From assembly GCF_016834655.1 (NCBI RefSeq), contig NZ_JAENHP010000006.1, positions 372,001-436,000 of the forward strand: a stretch of 64,000 nucleotides of DNA. The letters are read 5' to 3'. A program made the position numbers and the translations under genes. The stretch comes from Paractinoplanes ovalisporus (lineage in GTDB: Bacteria; Actinomycetota; Actinomycetes; Mycobacteriales; Micromonosporaceae). The notes below the pieces were generated by a model. That model saw only the letters and a list, made by a program, of their open reading frames with translations. It ran no database searches and was not told where the DNA came from. Shown here piece by piece: positions 18,098 to 27,143 of this stretch. Within the stretch, counting starts at the first letter, position 1. Each line of letters begins with the position of its first letter.

Positions 18098-18897
18098 CCG
18101 CCACGACGGGAAAGCACGCGGCCACGCAGACCCCCGTGCTGCAGGCGAAGGGTCTGACCAAGCGGTACGGGCGGGTCGTCGCGATCAACGGCAGCGACCT
18201 CGAGCTGTATCCCGGCGAGATCCTGGCGGTCATCGGCGACAACGGCGCCGGCAAGTCCAGCCTGATCAAGGCGCTGTCCGGTGCTCTGGTCCCCGACGAG
18301 GGCGAGATCTTCCTCGACGGCCAGAGAGTCCATTTCCGTACGCCCATGGACGCGCGCACCGCCGGCATCGAGACCGTCTATCAGACCCTCGCGGTGGCGC
18401 CCGGCCTGGACATCGCCGACAACCTGTTCCTGGGCCGGGAGCAGCGTCGTTCCGGCCCGCTGGGCTCGGTGTTCCGGATGCTCGACAAGGGCCAGATGCG
18501 CTCCGAAGCGAAACGCCACATGAGCGAACTGGGTGTTGCCACGTTGCAGAACATCGGCCAGGCCGTCGAGTCGCTTTCCGGCGGCCAGCGGCAGGCGGTG
18601 GCGGTGGCCCGGTCGGCCGCGTTCGGCAGCAAGGTGGTGATCCTCGACGAGCCGACCGCGGCGCTCGGCGTCAAGGAGGGCAACCGCGTCCTGCAGCTGA
18701 TCCGCGACGTCCGCGACCGGGGGCTGCCGGTCATCCTGATCAGCCACAACATGCCGCACGTGTTCGAGGTGGCCGACCGCATCCACATCCAGCGGCTGGG
18801 CCGCCGGGCCACGGTCATCACCCCGAAGTCCCACTCGATGAGCGAGGCGGTGGCCATCATGACGGGGGCCGCCGAGCCCCCGCCCCAGGCCGCCTGA
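18094..18897 (+). CDS. Sugar ABC transporter ATP-binding protein (FrcA-like, single NBD)
   Basis: A 267-residue ATPase. Walker A GDNGAGKSS, signature LSGGQRQAVAV and Walker B VVILDEPTAALG are present. Rbs and rhamnose importers usually have a ~500-residue double ATPase (as at 29281), so the single domain points to the FrcA subgroup. The start ATG overlaps the permease stop. It ends in a Pro-Ala tail, and an intrinsic terminator follows. Confidence 0.93.
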   Translation: MTATTGKHAATQTPVLQAKGLTKRYGRVVAINGSDLELYPGEILAVIGDNGAGKSSLIKALSGALVPDEGEIFLDGQRVHFRTPMDARTAGIETVYQTLAVAPGLDIADNLFLGREQRRSGPLGSVFRMLDKGQMRSEAKRHMSELGVATLQNIGQAVESLSGGQRQAVAVARSAAFGSKVVILDEPTAALGVKEGNRVLQLIRDVRDRGLPVILISHNMPHVFEVADRIHIQRLGRRATVITPKSHSMSEAVAIMTGAAEPPPQAA

Positions 18898-18911
18898 AAA
18901 GTTCTCGAAGC

Positions 18912-18953
18912 AGCCGGCGCCGCTGTCCCGGGCGCCGGCTACTTCTTCTTTTT
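18912..18953 (+). terminator. Terminator after the FrcBCA-like operon, overlapping the 3' end of the opposing gene
   Basis: A perfect 10-bp stem AGCCGGCGCC (18912-18921) and GGCGCCGGCT (18931-18940) with a 9-nt loop, then a T-rich tail ACTTCTTTTTCTT. The tail is also the poly-Lys end of the minus-strand 69-residue gene. Confidence 0.85.
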
Positions 18954-19148
18954 CTTGCCCTTGTTGTCGTCCCCGAACATCTCGCCGAGCATCGCGTTGT
19001 CCCGCTCGGTGGCGGTCTTCGGCTCCCTGACCGCAACCTTCCAGAACACCGCCACGACCACCAGGAGCCAGGCCCACCAGGGAATACCCGATTCCGGCCC
19101 GAAAAGCGCCGTGGTCACATCCGACGCGGTAGTGAGGTACTGCTCCAT
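18939..19148 (-). CDS. 69-residue single-pass membrane protein with poly-Lys tail
   Basis: A small gene from ATG 19148 with AGGAG nine bases upstream. A Trp-rich hydrophobic segment (WWAWLLVVVAVFWKVAV, residues ~24-40) is followed by a charged tail ending KGKKKKK. It lies 71 bp after the fused permease gene on the same strand and so is probably the last gene of that sugar transport operon. I do not recognise the family. A small accessory subunit of the transporter is one possibility. Confidence 0.6.
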   Translation of the reverse strand: MEQYLTTASDVTTALFGPESGIPWWAWLLVVVAVFWKVAVREPKTATERDNAMLGEMFGDDNKGKKKKK

Positions 19149-19219
19149 CCGTGGCTCCTCGCTCGCTGAAAACGTCGGCCCTGTGATCGGCCGGCGAGCG
19201 CCGTGCCTGAGCAGTTCGG

Positions 19220-21169
19220 TCAACCTTTGACCGCGCCCGCGGTGAGGCCCTCGGTCAGGAAGCGCTGGCCGAACGCGTAGATGACCACCACCGGGATGCT
19301 GACCAGCAGCGACGCCGCAGCCAGCTGGCCCTGCGGCACGACATCTCCGGCGATCATCGACTGCATCCCCACGGGCAGGGTCTTGAACTCGTCCTTGGTG
19401 ATGAACACGAACGCGAACAGGAACTCGTTCCAGGCGTTGGTCAGGGTGAACAGGGCGACCGCGAGCAGGCCGGGCTTGGCCAGGGGCAGCACCACCCGGC
19501 CGAACGCCTGGACCCGGGAGCAGCCGTCGACCAGCGCCGCCTCCTCCAGGTCGGCCGGGATCGACGAGAAGTATCCGGCCAGCAGCCAGGTCGCGAACGG
19601 GATGGTGAAGGTCGGATAGGTCACCACCAGCGACCACAACGAGTCGGTCAGCCGCACCCCGATGAGCAACTGGTACAGCGGGATGAACAACAGGGCGCCC
19701 GGCATCACGTAGGTCAGCAGCACCGTGACGGTGAAGCCCTGAGCCCCGCGGAACCGCAGACGGGCCAGCGCGTATCCGGCCAGGGCGGCGCACACGAGGG
19801 CGACGATCGTGGACGCGGCCGACACCATCAGGGTGTTGAGATACCAGCGGCCGAACGGCTGGTTGGTGAACAGCGCACCGAACTGCTCCCAGGTCCACGG
19901 GGCCGGCCACAGGTCGTCGACGCGCGCGACGACCTGTCCCTCGGTCTTGAAGGCCGTGACGGCGATCCAGTACAGCGGGCCCAGCACGAAGGCCAGCAAA
20001 CCGGTCAGGGCGACACCCCGCCCGGTCCTGGACACCACGGACGACGTACGGCGGCCGCCTTTGTCCTGCAGCACCGAGACCACCCGGCCGACCGCCGCCG
20101 CGATCAGCAGGATGACGCCGAGAATCAGGGCCGCCTTCCAGAAGATGTGCGGTGACGCCCAGGCCAGCAAGCCGGCCACCAGCACGCCGAAGGGCCACAG
20201 CGGGACGCGGCCCGGGCCGGCGCCGGCGTCCTGACGCAGCAATCGGACCAGGAAGAATACGAGCCCGGCGATGACCGGCAGCATGACGAGGGTGACCGCC
20301 GCCCCGGCGCCGTACTGGAGCTGGAGGATCGCCTTGGAGTAGGCCACGAGGACGTACGGCGCCGTGACGTCGCCCGGGCCGCCCTGGGTCAGCAGCCAGA
20401 TCAGGTCGAAGTTGTTGAACGTCCAGATCGACGAGAGGGTCACCGTCACGGTGATCACGTGCCGCAGGCCGGGCAGCGTCACGTGCAGGAACCGCTGCAA
20501 CGCCGAGGCGCCGTCGATGGTCGCCGCCTCGTACTGGTCGGTGGGGATGGCCTTCAGGCCGGCGAGGAAGCAGACGGTGAAGAACGGCACCCCCTTCCAC
20601 ACGTTGACGAGGATCACGGACGGCATGGCCAGTGACGCGTCGGACAGCCACCCGGCGGGCCAGGCGTCGACAAGGTGCGTGGAGGCCAGCAGCGGCCCGA
20701 TCCCCGAGGCAGTGAGCAGGGTGTTGACGCTGCCGAAGATCGGGTCGAGCAGCGCGCGCCAGCTGAACGCGGTCACCACCGTCGGCACCACCCACGGCAC
20801 CAGCAGCAGCCCGGTCAGCAGGGCCCGGCCGCGGCCCAGGTTGTGCAGCAGCAGGGCCGCGGCCAGGCCCAGCACCACCTTGAAGATCTCGGCGTAGGCG
20901 GTGAAGACGAAGGAGTTCACCACCCCCGTACGGAACTGGTCGTCCCCGGCCAGGGCCAGATAGTTGTCCAGGCCGACGAACACGCTCTCCGACCCGTGCC
21001 GTTCCGTGGTGCTGGTGATCATCGACCGGACGATCGGCACCAGCACGAGCACACCGACCAGCACGGCCGTGGGCGCGAGGAAGAGCGTCGCCAGCCGCCA
21101 GTCCCGGCCCAGCCGCCGCTGGGTCGGGGTGAGCGAGCCCGGCCCGGGTTCGCGCACGAGCAACCTCAC
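19220..21169 (-). CDS. Fused sugar ABC permease (MalF/UgpA-like joined to MalG/UgpE-like)
   Basis: A 649-residue protein containing both permease subunits of a CUT1 sugar importer in one chain. The first half (~25-330) carries the EAA loop EAATIDGASALQRFLHV; the second (~380-645) carries EAALVDGCSRVQAFGRVVLP. Each half has about six hydrophobic segments. The joining region (~330-385) adds hydrophobic stretches. Normally these are two genes of ~300 and ~280 residues. The GTG start overlaps the SBP stop. No ATPase gene is nearby, so a shared MsiK-like ATPase is likely. Confidence 0.9.
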   Translation of the reverse strand: MRLLVREPGPGSLTPTQRRLGRDWRLATLFLAPTAVLVGVLVLVPIVRSMITSTTERHGSESVFVGLDNYLALAGDDQFRTGVVNSFVFTAYAEIFKVVLGLAAALLLHNLGRGRALLTGLLLVPWVVPTVVTAFSWRALLDPIFGSVNTLLTASGIGPLLASTHLVDAWPAGWLSDASLAMPSVILVNVWKGVPFFTVCFLAGLKAIPTDQYEAATIDGASALQRFLHVTLPGLRHVITVTVTLSSIWTFNNFDLIWLLTQGGPGDVTAPYVLVAYSKAILQLQYGAGAAVTLVMLPVIAGLVFFLVRLLRQDAGAGPGRVPLWPFGVLVAGLLAWASPHIFWKAALILGVILLIAAAVGRVVSVLQDKGGRRTSSVVSRTGRGVALTGLLAFVLGPLYWIAVTAFKTEGQVVARVDDLWPAPWTWEQFGALFTNQPFGRWYLNTLMVSAASTIVALVCAALAGYALARLRFRGAQGFTVTVLLTYVMPGALLFIPLYQLLIGVRLTDSLWSLVVTYPTFTIPFATWLLAGYFSSIPADLEEAALVDGCSRVQAFGRVVLPLAKPGLLAVALFTLTNAWNEFLFAFVFITKDEFKTLPVGMQSMIAGDVVPQGQLAAASLLVSIPVVVIYAFGQRFLTEGLTAGAVKG

Positions 21170-22596
21170 TGCGGCAGCCCCTGCTGGGCGAAGATCTGCA
21201 CCATCTTGGCGTGGGCCGCGGTCACGGCCTGGGCGGCCGCCGTGCCCTGAACAACCTGCTGCATCATGTCGGTGAGCACGTAGGCCGCGACGACGGCCTG
21301 CTGGCCGGCGCTGGCCTTCTGCGGGAACTTCAGGCCGTTCCTGGTGGCCAGCGGCAGCGGCTGCTGCGACATGGTGCGGACCATGGGGAACGCCGGGTCA
21401 CCGCTGGTGAAGTAGGGGTCGGCGTCCCAGACCTTCTCCCAGGCCGGCATGACCAGGCCGGGCGCCTCCTTCGACACGCCGACCAGTGCGGGCGCGCTGA
21501 CCAGGTATTGCGCCAGCAGCTTGGCCAGCGCCGGATTCTTGGCGCCCTTGAAGACCACGAAGCCCTGGGACTGGCCGAGCAGCAGCGACTTGTCGGTCGC
21601 CGGTCCGATGCAGTCCGAGAAGACATGGGTGTTCTCGTACACGGGGTTCTTCTTGGTCTTGGAGTCCGCGTAGACGCTGAAGCTGTTGCGGGTGTAGCCG
21701 AGGACCCCGGCCAGCCAGTTCTCGTTGTTGCTGGTGTCGGTCCAGCTGGCCACTCCGGGCGGCAGCATCGGCTTGTACTTGGGATTGGTGTAGATGTCAC
21801 CCAGGAAGGTCACCGCCTGCACCGTCTCCGGGGAGTCGAAGGTGACCTTCCGGCCGTCGTTGGAGGCGATGGCTCCGCCGTACGAGTTGATCAGGGCCTC
21901 GATCATGCCGTTGCCGTCGCCGGACCGGTTGACCATCATGCCCCAGCCGAACCGGCGCTTACCCGGGTCGGAGATCTCCAGGCACAGGTCGCGCAACTCC
22001 TCCCAGGAGTAGACGTCCTTGGGAGCGATGCTCTTCTCCTGCATCCAGTCCTTGCGCAGGAACGAGCCGATCCCGATGAAGTGGTACGGGATGGCGTACC
22101 ACTTGCCGTCGAAGACGCAGAAGTTCTTGGCCTCCGCGCACGGCTCGCCGTACTGGGTCGTCAACGCCTTGACGACGTCGGTCACGTCCTCGAGGTCGCC
22201 CAGCGCGTGGAACTGCGCGATGAAGCGGGAGTCGGTCATGAAGGCCAGGTCGCGCGCCACGCCGCCCTTGACCTCGGTGTCGATCTTGGCCACGACGTCG
22301 CCGGCGTCGGCCTGGACCAGGCTGTTCTCAATCTTGGTGCCGGTGGCGTCGGCGAACTTCCGGATCGAGTTGTCCAGAGCCTCGTTGGCCGCGTTGGAGT
22401 AGAGCTTCTGCGACAGCAGCCCCATCGCCGAGCCTTTCATCGACGACGCGGCGTCGAGCAGGTCCTTCGGCACCTCCGCCTGCACGTTGCCGGTCGACGA
22501 GGAGGTGCCGCCGCACGCGGCCAGACCGGCCGCGCCGAGCACTCCCACCCCCATCCCCAGAAAGCCGCGCCGGGACCACGACGTTCCATCCCCCAT
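21166..22596 (-). CDS. Extracellular solute-binding lipoprotein, family 1 (CUT1 sugar)
   Basis: A 476-residue sugar-binding lipoprotein. The export signal combines a twin-arginine-like SRRGFLG motif (residues 8-14) with lipobox LAAC (Cys 28). The mature part has the SBP_1 fold pattern (FADATGTKIENSLVQADAGD; NGMIEALINSYGG). GGAGG lies 8 nt before the ATG. First gene of the operon with the fused permease, overlapping it by four bases. A promoter and two palindromes precede it and IclR is encoded next door. Substrate unknown. Confidence 0.9.
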   Translation of the reverse strand: MGDGTSWSRRGFLGMGVGVLGAAGLAACGGTSSSTGNVQAEVPKDLLDAASSMKGSAMGLLSQKLYSNAANEALDNSIRKFADATGTKIENSLVQADAGDVVAKIDTEVKGGVARDLAFMTDSRFIAQFHALGDLEDVTDVVKALTTQYGEPCAEAKNFCVFDGKWYAIPYHFIGIGSFLRKDWMQEKSIAPKDVYSWEELRDLCLEISDPGKRRFGWGMMVNRSGDGNGMIEALINSYGGAIASNDGRKVTFDSPETVQAVTFLGDIYTNPKYKPMLPPGVASWTDTSNNENWLAGVLGYTRNSFSVYADSKTKKNPVYENTHVFSDCIGPATDKSLLLGQSQGFVVFKGAKNPALAKLLAQYLVSAPALVGVSKEAPGLVMPAWEKVWDADPYFTSGDPAFPMVRTMSQQPLPLATRNGLKFPQKASAGQQAVVAAYVLTDMMQQVVQGTAAAQAVTAAHAKMVQIFAQQGLPQ

Positions 22597-22624
22597 GACC
22601 TTCGCCTCCTTCGCCCAGTCTGCG

Positions 22625-22700
22625 TTCGAAATATCGAACCTCGTTCGAGATATCGTCGAGAGTGGACGCGACGGTAGAGGACCCCGATGAAGGGTGTCAA
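22625..22700 (-). promoter_or_regulatory. Promoter and twin operators of the SBP/fused-permease operon
   Basis: On the minus strand, -35 TTGACA (22695-22700), an 18-bp spacer and -10 TACCGT (22671-22676). Downstream, within the leader, are two related palindromes: TTCGAAATATCGAA (22625-22638) and TTCGAGATATCGTCGA (22644-22659), whose starts are 19 bp apart. The adjacent IclR-type regulator is the likely ligand. Confidence 0.75.
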
Positions 22701-22738
22701 TGTCTCGATACGGCTTTTGGCCAGGAGCGGTAAGCGGG

Positions 22739-23518
22739 CTATCGGGGCTGGGCCGGGTAGCCCATGCGGACCGACAGCGTGGCCGCCCCGTCCCGCACGA
22801 GCGTGGTCCACTCGTCGTGCGCCTGCGGGGTCCAGCGGATGATCGGCGCCGAGACGCTCATGGCCGCGATGACGACCCCGGCGTGGTTCCGGACGCCCGC
22901 GGCGACGCACCGCATGGCGCTGTCGGACTCGCCGATGTCGACCGCGACCCCCTCGGCCCGTACGCCGTCGAGATGGGCCCGCAGCCGGTCCGGGTCGGTG
23001 ATGCTCTCCGGCGTCATGCCCGGCAGGACACCCTTCGCCAGGACGGCGTCCAGCGTGGACCGGTCGAGGCCGGCCAGCAGGACCTTGCCCACCGCGGTGC
23101 AGTTGGCCGGCAACCGCCGCCCGACCGCCGAGACCATCCGGACCGGGTGGGTGCTGTCGACCTTGACCAGGTAGATGACGTCGGCTCCGTCGAGCACGGC
23201 CACGTGAACCGCCTCGTTGCACGCGGCGCCCACCTCGCGGGTGACGCTCTGCGCCTCGCGAACCAGGTCGAGCCGGCCGGCGAACGCCGCGCCGAGCTGG
23301 AACAGCGGCATGCCGAGCCGATATTGCACCGGCTGGCCCGGTACCGGGATCAGATAGGAGCGTTCCACGAGCGTGACCAGAAGCTCGTGAACGGTGGTGC
23401 GGGGCAGGTCGAGCCGTTCCATCACGTCGCGGGCCGACAGCTGGGGACGGTCCAGGAACAGTTCCAGGATGTCGAGCGCGCGGACGACCGCCGGTACGAC
23501 ACGGGGCATGTCGGTCAT
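22739..23518 (-). CDS. IclR-family transcriptional regulator
   Basis: A ~259-residue regulator with an N-terminal winged helix (VVRALDILELFLDRPQLSAR, MERLDLPRTTVHELL) and a C-terminal GAF-like effector domain (~80-255). I start at ATG 23518; ATG 23509, nine bases after AAGGG, is nearly as good, and the longer frame to 23599 lacks an SD. It lies between the sugar SBP operon (same strand, downstream) and the divergent FAH-family gene, so both may be targets. Confidence 0.88.
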   Translation of the reverse strand: MTDMPRVVPAVVRALDILELFLDRPQLSARDVMERLDLPRTTVHELLVTLVERSYLIPVPGQPVQYRLGMPLFQLGAAFAGRLDLVREAQSVTREVGAACNEAVHVAVLDGADVIYLVKVDSTHPVRMVSAVGRRLPANCTAVGKVLLAGLDRSTLDAVLAKGVLPGMTPESITDPDRLRAHLDGVRAEGVAVDIGESDSAMRCVAAGVRNHAGVVIAAMSVSAPIIRWTPQAHDEWTTLVRDGAATLSVRMGYPAQPR

Positions 23519-23621
23519 CCCTTCGAGCGGCCGGGTCCAGCACTGCCGAAAAGCGTAACCACGTCTTCCGCCCTCTCTGATTCCGGCCTGTTTCCGCACG
23601 TCACGAACCTAGGATGGTCAA

Positions 23622-24473
23622 ATGTCGATATCCCTTCACCGTCTGCGGGCCGGGCAGTCGTCGCGGTGGGCAGTTCGCTCGGGCCGCGAATGGCGCGAGC
23701 TCGACGGCTCTCTGGCCGGCCTGCTCGCCGTGCCGCTCGATCAGGCCCGGGCCACGATCGAGACCGCCGCTCGGGAGGCCACCGCCGGCGAGATGCCCGG
23801 CGAACGGGTTCTGCCCCCGCTCGACGAGCAGGAGGTGTGGGCGGCCGGTGTCACCTATCTGCGCAGCCGGGACGGCCGCAAGGAGGAGTCCGGGCACGGC
23901 TCGCTCTACGACCACGTCTACGACAACGAGCGCCCGGAGATCTTCTTCAAGTCCAGCCCCTGGCGCGTGGTCGGCGACGGTGAGGCGGTCGGGATCCGCA
24001 GCGACTCCGGATGGGACGTGCCCGAAGCGGAAGTCGGCCTGGTGCTCAACTCGGCTGGGGAACTGTTCGGCTACACCCTGGGCAACGACATGAGCAGCCG
24101 GTCGATCGAGGGTGAAAATCCGCTTTACCTGCCGCAGGCGAAGGTCTACGACCGTTGCTGCGCCCTGGGTCCGGCCATCGTGCCGGCGTGGACGGTCGGC
24201 TCGGGCCCGATCCCGGTCGGGTTGCGGGTGCTGCGCGACGACCGCGAGGTCTTTGCCGGCACGACCTCGACGGCGGCGATGGCCCGCACCTTCGACGACC
24301 TGGCCGGCTGGCTGTTCCGCGCGCTGAGCTTCCCGACCGGCGTGGTGCTGCTGACCGGCACCGGCGTCGTACCGGAAGCCGGCTTCACCACCCGGCCCGG
24401 CGACCAGATCGAGATCACGTCGGCGCCGCTGGGAACGCTGACCAATCCCGTGGTCGAGGTCGGGACCGCCTGA
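23622..24473 (+). CDS. Fumarylacetoacetate hydrolase (FAH)-family enzyme, probably sugar-acid related
   Basis: A 283-residue FAH-superfamily protein. The catalytic fold is at ~80-280, with the metal-site block [11 protein letters not shown] (usually E-x-E) and [15 protein letters not shown]. The closest functional types I know with this layout are 2-keto-3-deoxy-sugar-acid dehydratases and diketo-acid hydrolases. The sugar importer and IclR gene beside it support that, but the substrate is inferred. TAGGAT-N6 precedes the ATG, so the message is probably leaderless. Confidence 0.78.
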   Translation: MSISLHRLRAGQSSRWAVRSGREWRELDGSLAGLLAVPLDQARATIETAAREATAGEMPGERVLPPLDEQEVWAAGVTYLRSRDGRKEESGHGSLYDHVYDNERPEIFFKSSPWRVVGDGEAVGIRSDSGWDVPEAEVGLVLNSAGELFGYTLGNDMSSRSIEGENPLYLPQAKVYDRCCALGPAIVPAWTVGSGPIPVGLRVLRDDREVFAGTTSTAAMARTFDDLAGWLFRALSFPTGVVLLTGTGVVPEAGFTTRPGDQIEITSAPLGTLTNPVVEVGTA

Positions 24474-24525
24474 ACGGCTGCGGCCCCGCGGTCGCGGCCG
24501 ACGCGCGGGGCCGGTTCGCGGAGGG

Positions 24526-25692
24526 TCAGGCGCCCCAGCCGGCCTGGGTGCCGCCCACGCGGTCGGCGATGATTTTCTCGTCGTAGCCGCTCCGGCGGTA
24601 GGCGGCGATCGGGTCGGGGTCGAGGCCGGCGTCGGTGCGGACCTCGGCCAGCAGGGGGCGGACGTCGGTGTTGTAGGCGTCCATGAAGACCGCGTTCGCC
24701 TCCAGCACGTCGCCGGCCAGCTGGGCCCGGGTCAGGGCGTCGCGGTCGACCAGCAGGGCCTTGGCCGTGGCCTCCTGCACGTTCATCACCGAGCGGATGA
24801 TCGCCGGGATCTTGCGCTCGATGTTGTGGCACTGGTCGAGCATGAAGGCGATCCCGTACGCGGGGTCCAGGGCGCCGCCGCGGACGATCTCGTACATGAT
24901 GCGGAACAGCTGGAACGGGTCGGCCGCCCCGACCATCAGGTCGTCGTCGGCGTAGAAGCGGCTGTTGAAGTCGAAGGCGCCGAGCTTCTTCTGGCGCAGC
25001 AGGAACGCCACGATGAACTCGATGTTGGTGCCGGGCGCGTGGTGGCCGGTGTCGATGCAGACCGTGGCCCGCTCGCCCAGCTCGATGCAGTGCGCGTACG
25101 ACGTACCCCAGTCGGGAATGTCGGTGGCGTAGAAGGCCGGCTCGAACAGCTTGTACTCGAGCAGGATGCGCTGGTCGCCGGTGAGCCGGTCGTACGCCTC
25201 GCGCAGCGCCGCCGCCAGCCGGTCCTGGCGGTCGTGCAGGTCGTCCTGGCCGGGATAGTTGATGCCGTCCGAGAACCACAGCTTCAGGTCGCGCGACCCG
25301 GTCTGGCCCATGATGTCGATCGCCTCGAGCAGGTGATCGGTGGCCTTGCGCCGCACGCCCGGGTCGGGGTTGGTGACCGAGCCCAGCTTGTAGTCGTCGT
25401 CCTGGAAGACGTTGGTGTTGATCGCGCCGATCTCCACCCCCAGGTCCCGCGCGTACGCGGTGAGGGCCGCGTAGTCGTCCACCTTGTCCCACGGGATGTG
25501 CAGCGCCACGGCCGGGGCGATGCCGGTGAACCGGTGCACCGCCGCCGCGTCGGCGATCTTCTCCTCGGGGTTGCGGGGCACGCCCGGCTGGGCGAACACC
25601 TTGAAGCGGGTGCCGGAATTCGCGTAGGCCCACGACGGGGTCTCGATGCGCTGTGCCGTCAGGGCGCGCTTGACGGCGGCGAGGTCGGTCAT
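24526..25692 (-). CDS. rhaI: L-rhamnose isomerase (RhaI type)
   Basis: A 388-residue TIM-barrel isomerase converting L-rhamnose to L-rhamnulose. It is the RhaI type (Pseudomonas/Bacillus), not E. coli RhaA. Metal-site segments visible: KLWFSDGINYPGQDD, LEYKLFEPAFYATDI, CIDTGHHAPGTNIEF and DFNSRFYADDDL. ATG 25692 has AGGAGA upstream and overlaps the rhaM stop (ATGA). Last gene of the leftward rhamnose operon. Confidence 0.93.
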   Translation of the reverse strand: MTDLAAVKRALTAQRIETPSWAYANSGTRFKVFAQPGVPRNPEEKIADAAAVHRFTGIAPAVALHIPWDKVDDYAALTAYARDLGVEIGAINTNVFQDDDYKLGSVTNPDPGVRRKATDHLLEAIDIMGQTGSRDLKLWFSDGINYPGQDDLHDRQDRLAAALREAYDRLTGDQRILLEYKLFEPAFYATDIPDWGTSYAHCIELGERATVCIDTGHHAPGTNIEFIVAFLLRQKKLGAFDFNSRFYADDDLMVGAADPFQLFRIMYEIVRGGALDPAYGIAFMLDQCHNIERKIPAIIRSVMNVQEATAKALLVDRDALTRAQLAGDVLEANAVFMDAYNTDVRPLLAEVRTDAGLDPDPIAAYRRSGYDEKIIADRVGGTQAGWGA

Positions 25693-26018
25693 GGGGTCTC
25701 CTGAGAATCCTCGGAAAGGTGGAACACCTCGGTGAGTTGGGGGAACCCGTCGTTGGGTCCGCCCCCGGCGAAGAACTCCGCCATTTCCGACTGCCACCTG
25801 GTGTTGACGTCCAGCGCCGCCATGGCCGCCTGGGACGCCTCGAGATCGTCCGCCTCGACGTAGCCGATCAGCAGCCCGTCGGTGCGCAGAAAGAGGGAGT
25901 AGTTGCGCCAGCCGGTGGCCCGGAGTGCGTCCTGCATCTCGGGCCACACGGCCTGGTGCCGCTCCACGTATTCCGCCATCCGCTCGGGGCGGATCTGCAG
26001 GGAGAAGCAATAGCGCAT
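25689..26018 (-). CDS. rhaM: L-rhamnose mutarotase
   Basis: A 109-residue ferredoxin-like-fold protein interconverting alpha- and beta-L-rhamnopyranose. Starts MRYCFSLQIRPERMAEY, with the H-x-x-VWPEM and NYSLFLR motifs of the RhaM family. Length matches the family (~104). The longer frame upstream is Arg/Ser-rich noise. It lies 25 bp after the SBP gene and overlaps rhaI by four bases. Confidence 0.93.
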   Translation of the reverse strand: MRYCFSLQIRPERMAEYVERHQAVWPEMQDALRATGWRNYSLFLRTDGLLIGYVEADDLEASQAAMAALDVNTRWQSEMAEFFAGGGPNDGFPQLTEVFHLSEDSQETP

Positions 26019-26043
26019 TTCCTGTACGGCTTTCTGTCGGCGG

Positions 26044-27120
26044 CTAGAAGTTGAACTGGTCGATGTTTTCCTTGGTGAATTCCGTCGGCGGGCCGAGGAC
26101 GATCTCGCCGTTCGCGCCGATCGTGTATTCGCCGAGCTTGCCCGCCTTGAACTTCTCGCCCTCGGCGCCGGTGATCTGACCGGAAGCCATCGCGGCACCG
26201 GCGTAAGCGGCGAGGTAGCCGATGTCGGCCGGGTTCCACAGCGCGAACTTGGTGACGGTGTTGTCCTTCACGTACTCGCGCATCTGGTTCGGCAGACCGA
26301 GACCGGTCACCGCGACCTTGCCCTTGTAGCTGGAGGACGAGATGTACCGCGCCGCCGCCGCGATGCCGACCGTGGTCGGGGCGACGATGACCTTCAGGTT
26401 CGGGTACGACTGCAGCAGGCCCTGAGCCTCCTGGAAGCTCTTCTGGTCGTCGTCGTTGCCGTACGCGACCTTGACCAGCTTCAGCTTGGCGTAGTCGGGC
26501 TTCTCCAGCTCCTTCTTCATGACCTCGATCCACGAGTTCTGGTTCGTGGCGTTCGGGGTCGCCGACAGCACCGCGATCTCACCGCCGTCGCTGCCGGCCT
26601 GCTCCAGGGCCATCTTCGCGAGGGACTCGCCGATGCCCTGGGTGGTGGCCTGGTTGATGAACGCGTCGCGGCAGTCCTTGCTGGCGTCCGAGTCGAACGT
26701 GATCACCTTGATCTTGGCGGCGCGGGCCTGGTTGAGCGACGGGCAGACCGCGTTCGGGTCGTTGGCCGCCACCACGATGACGTCCTGCTGCTGCTGGATC
26801 AGCGTGTTGATGTACGAGACCTGCGACGAGGCGGACGCGTCGTTCGGGCCGACCAGCTTGTACTCGCCCTTGAGCTCTCCGACGGCGACCTTGCCGCCGC
26901 CGGTCTCGACATCCGAGTACGGGTTGTTCAACTGCTTCGGCAGGAAGGCGATCTTGAGGCCCTCCTTGAGCGCCGCGTTCGGATCGGCGGCCGCGGAGGC
27001 CTGCGTACCGGAACCGCTGTTGGTGTTGCTGTCTTTGGTGGTGCCGCCGCAGGCGGTGAGCCCTGCGACGAGGAGTGCGGCCGAAGTAACGGACAGTAGC
27101 GTCCGGGGGGAGCGAAGCAC
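26044..27120 (-). CDS. rhaS: Rhamnose ABC transporter substrate-binding lipoprotein
   Basis: A 358-residue Peripla_BP_4 lipoprotein with lipobox GLTAC (Cys 24), followed by a Gly/Ser/Ala linker and the mature IAFLPKQLNNPYSDVE segment typical of RhaS. The start is GTG 27120, six bases after GGAG; the open frame continues far upstream but without sense. Fourth gene of the rhaT-P-Q-S-M-I operon. (rhaS here is the transporter component, not the E. coli activator.). Confidence 0.9.
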   Translation of the reverse strand: MLRSPRTLLSVTSAALLVAGLTACGGTTKDSNTNSGSGTQASAAADPNAALKEGLKIAFLPKQLNNPYSDVETGGGKVAVGELKGEYKLVGPNDASASSQVSYINTLIQQQQDVIVVAANDPNAVCPSLNQARAAKIKVITFDSDASKDCRDAFINQATTQGIGESLAKMALEQAGSDGGEIAVLSATPNATNQNSWIEVMKKELEKPDYAKLKLVKVAYGNDDDQKSFQEAQGLLQSYPNLKVIVAPTTVGIAAAARYISSSSYKGKVAVTGLGLPNQMREYVKDNTVTKFALWNPADIGYLAAYAGAAMASGQITGAEGEKFKAGKLGEYTIGANGEIVLGPPTEFTKENIDQFNF

Positions 27121-27143
27121 TGCGTACTCCAATCTCTCGGGTG

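Noticed and set aside
18939-20795. 618-residue frame running from the fused permease region into the 69-residue gene
   Set aside because: Only its last 69 residues have an SD, a start and protein-like features; the rest is out of frame with the permease.
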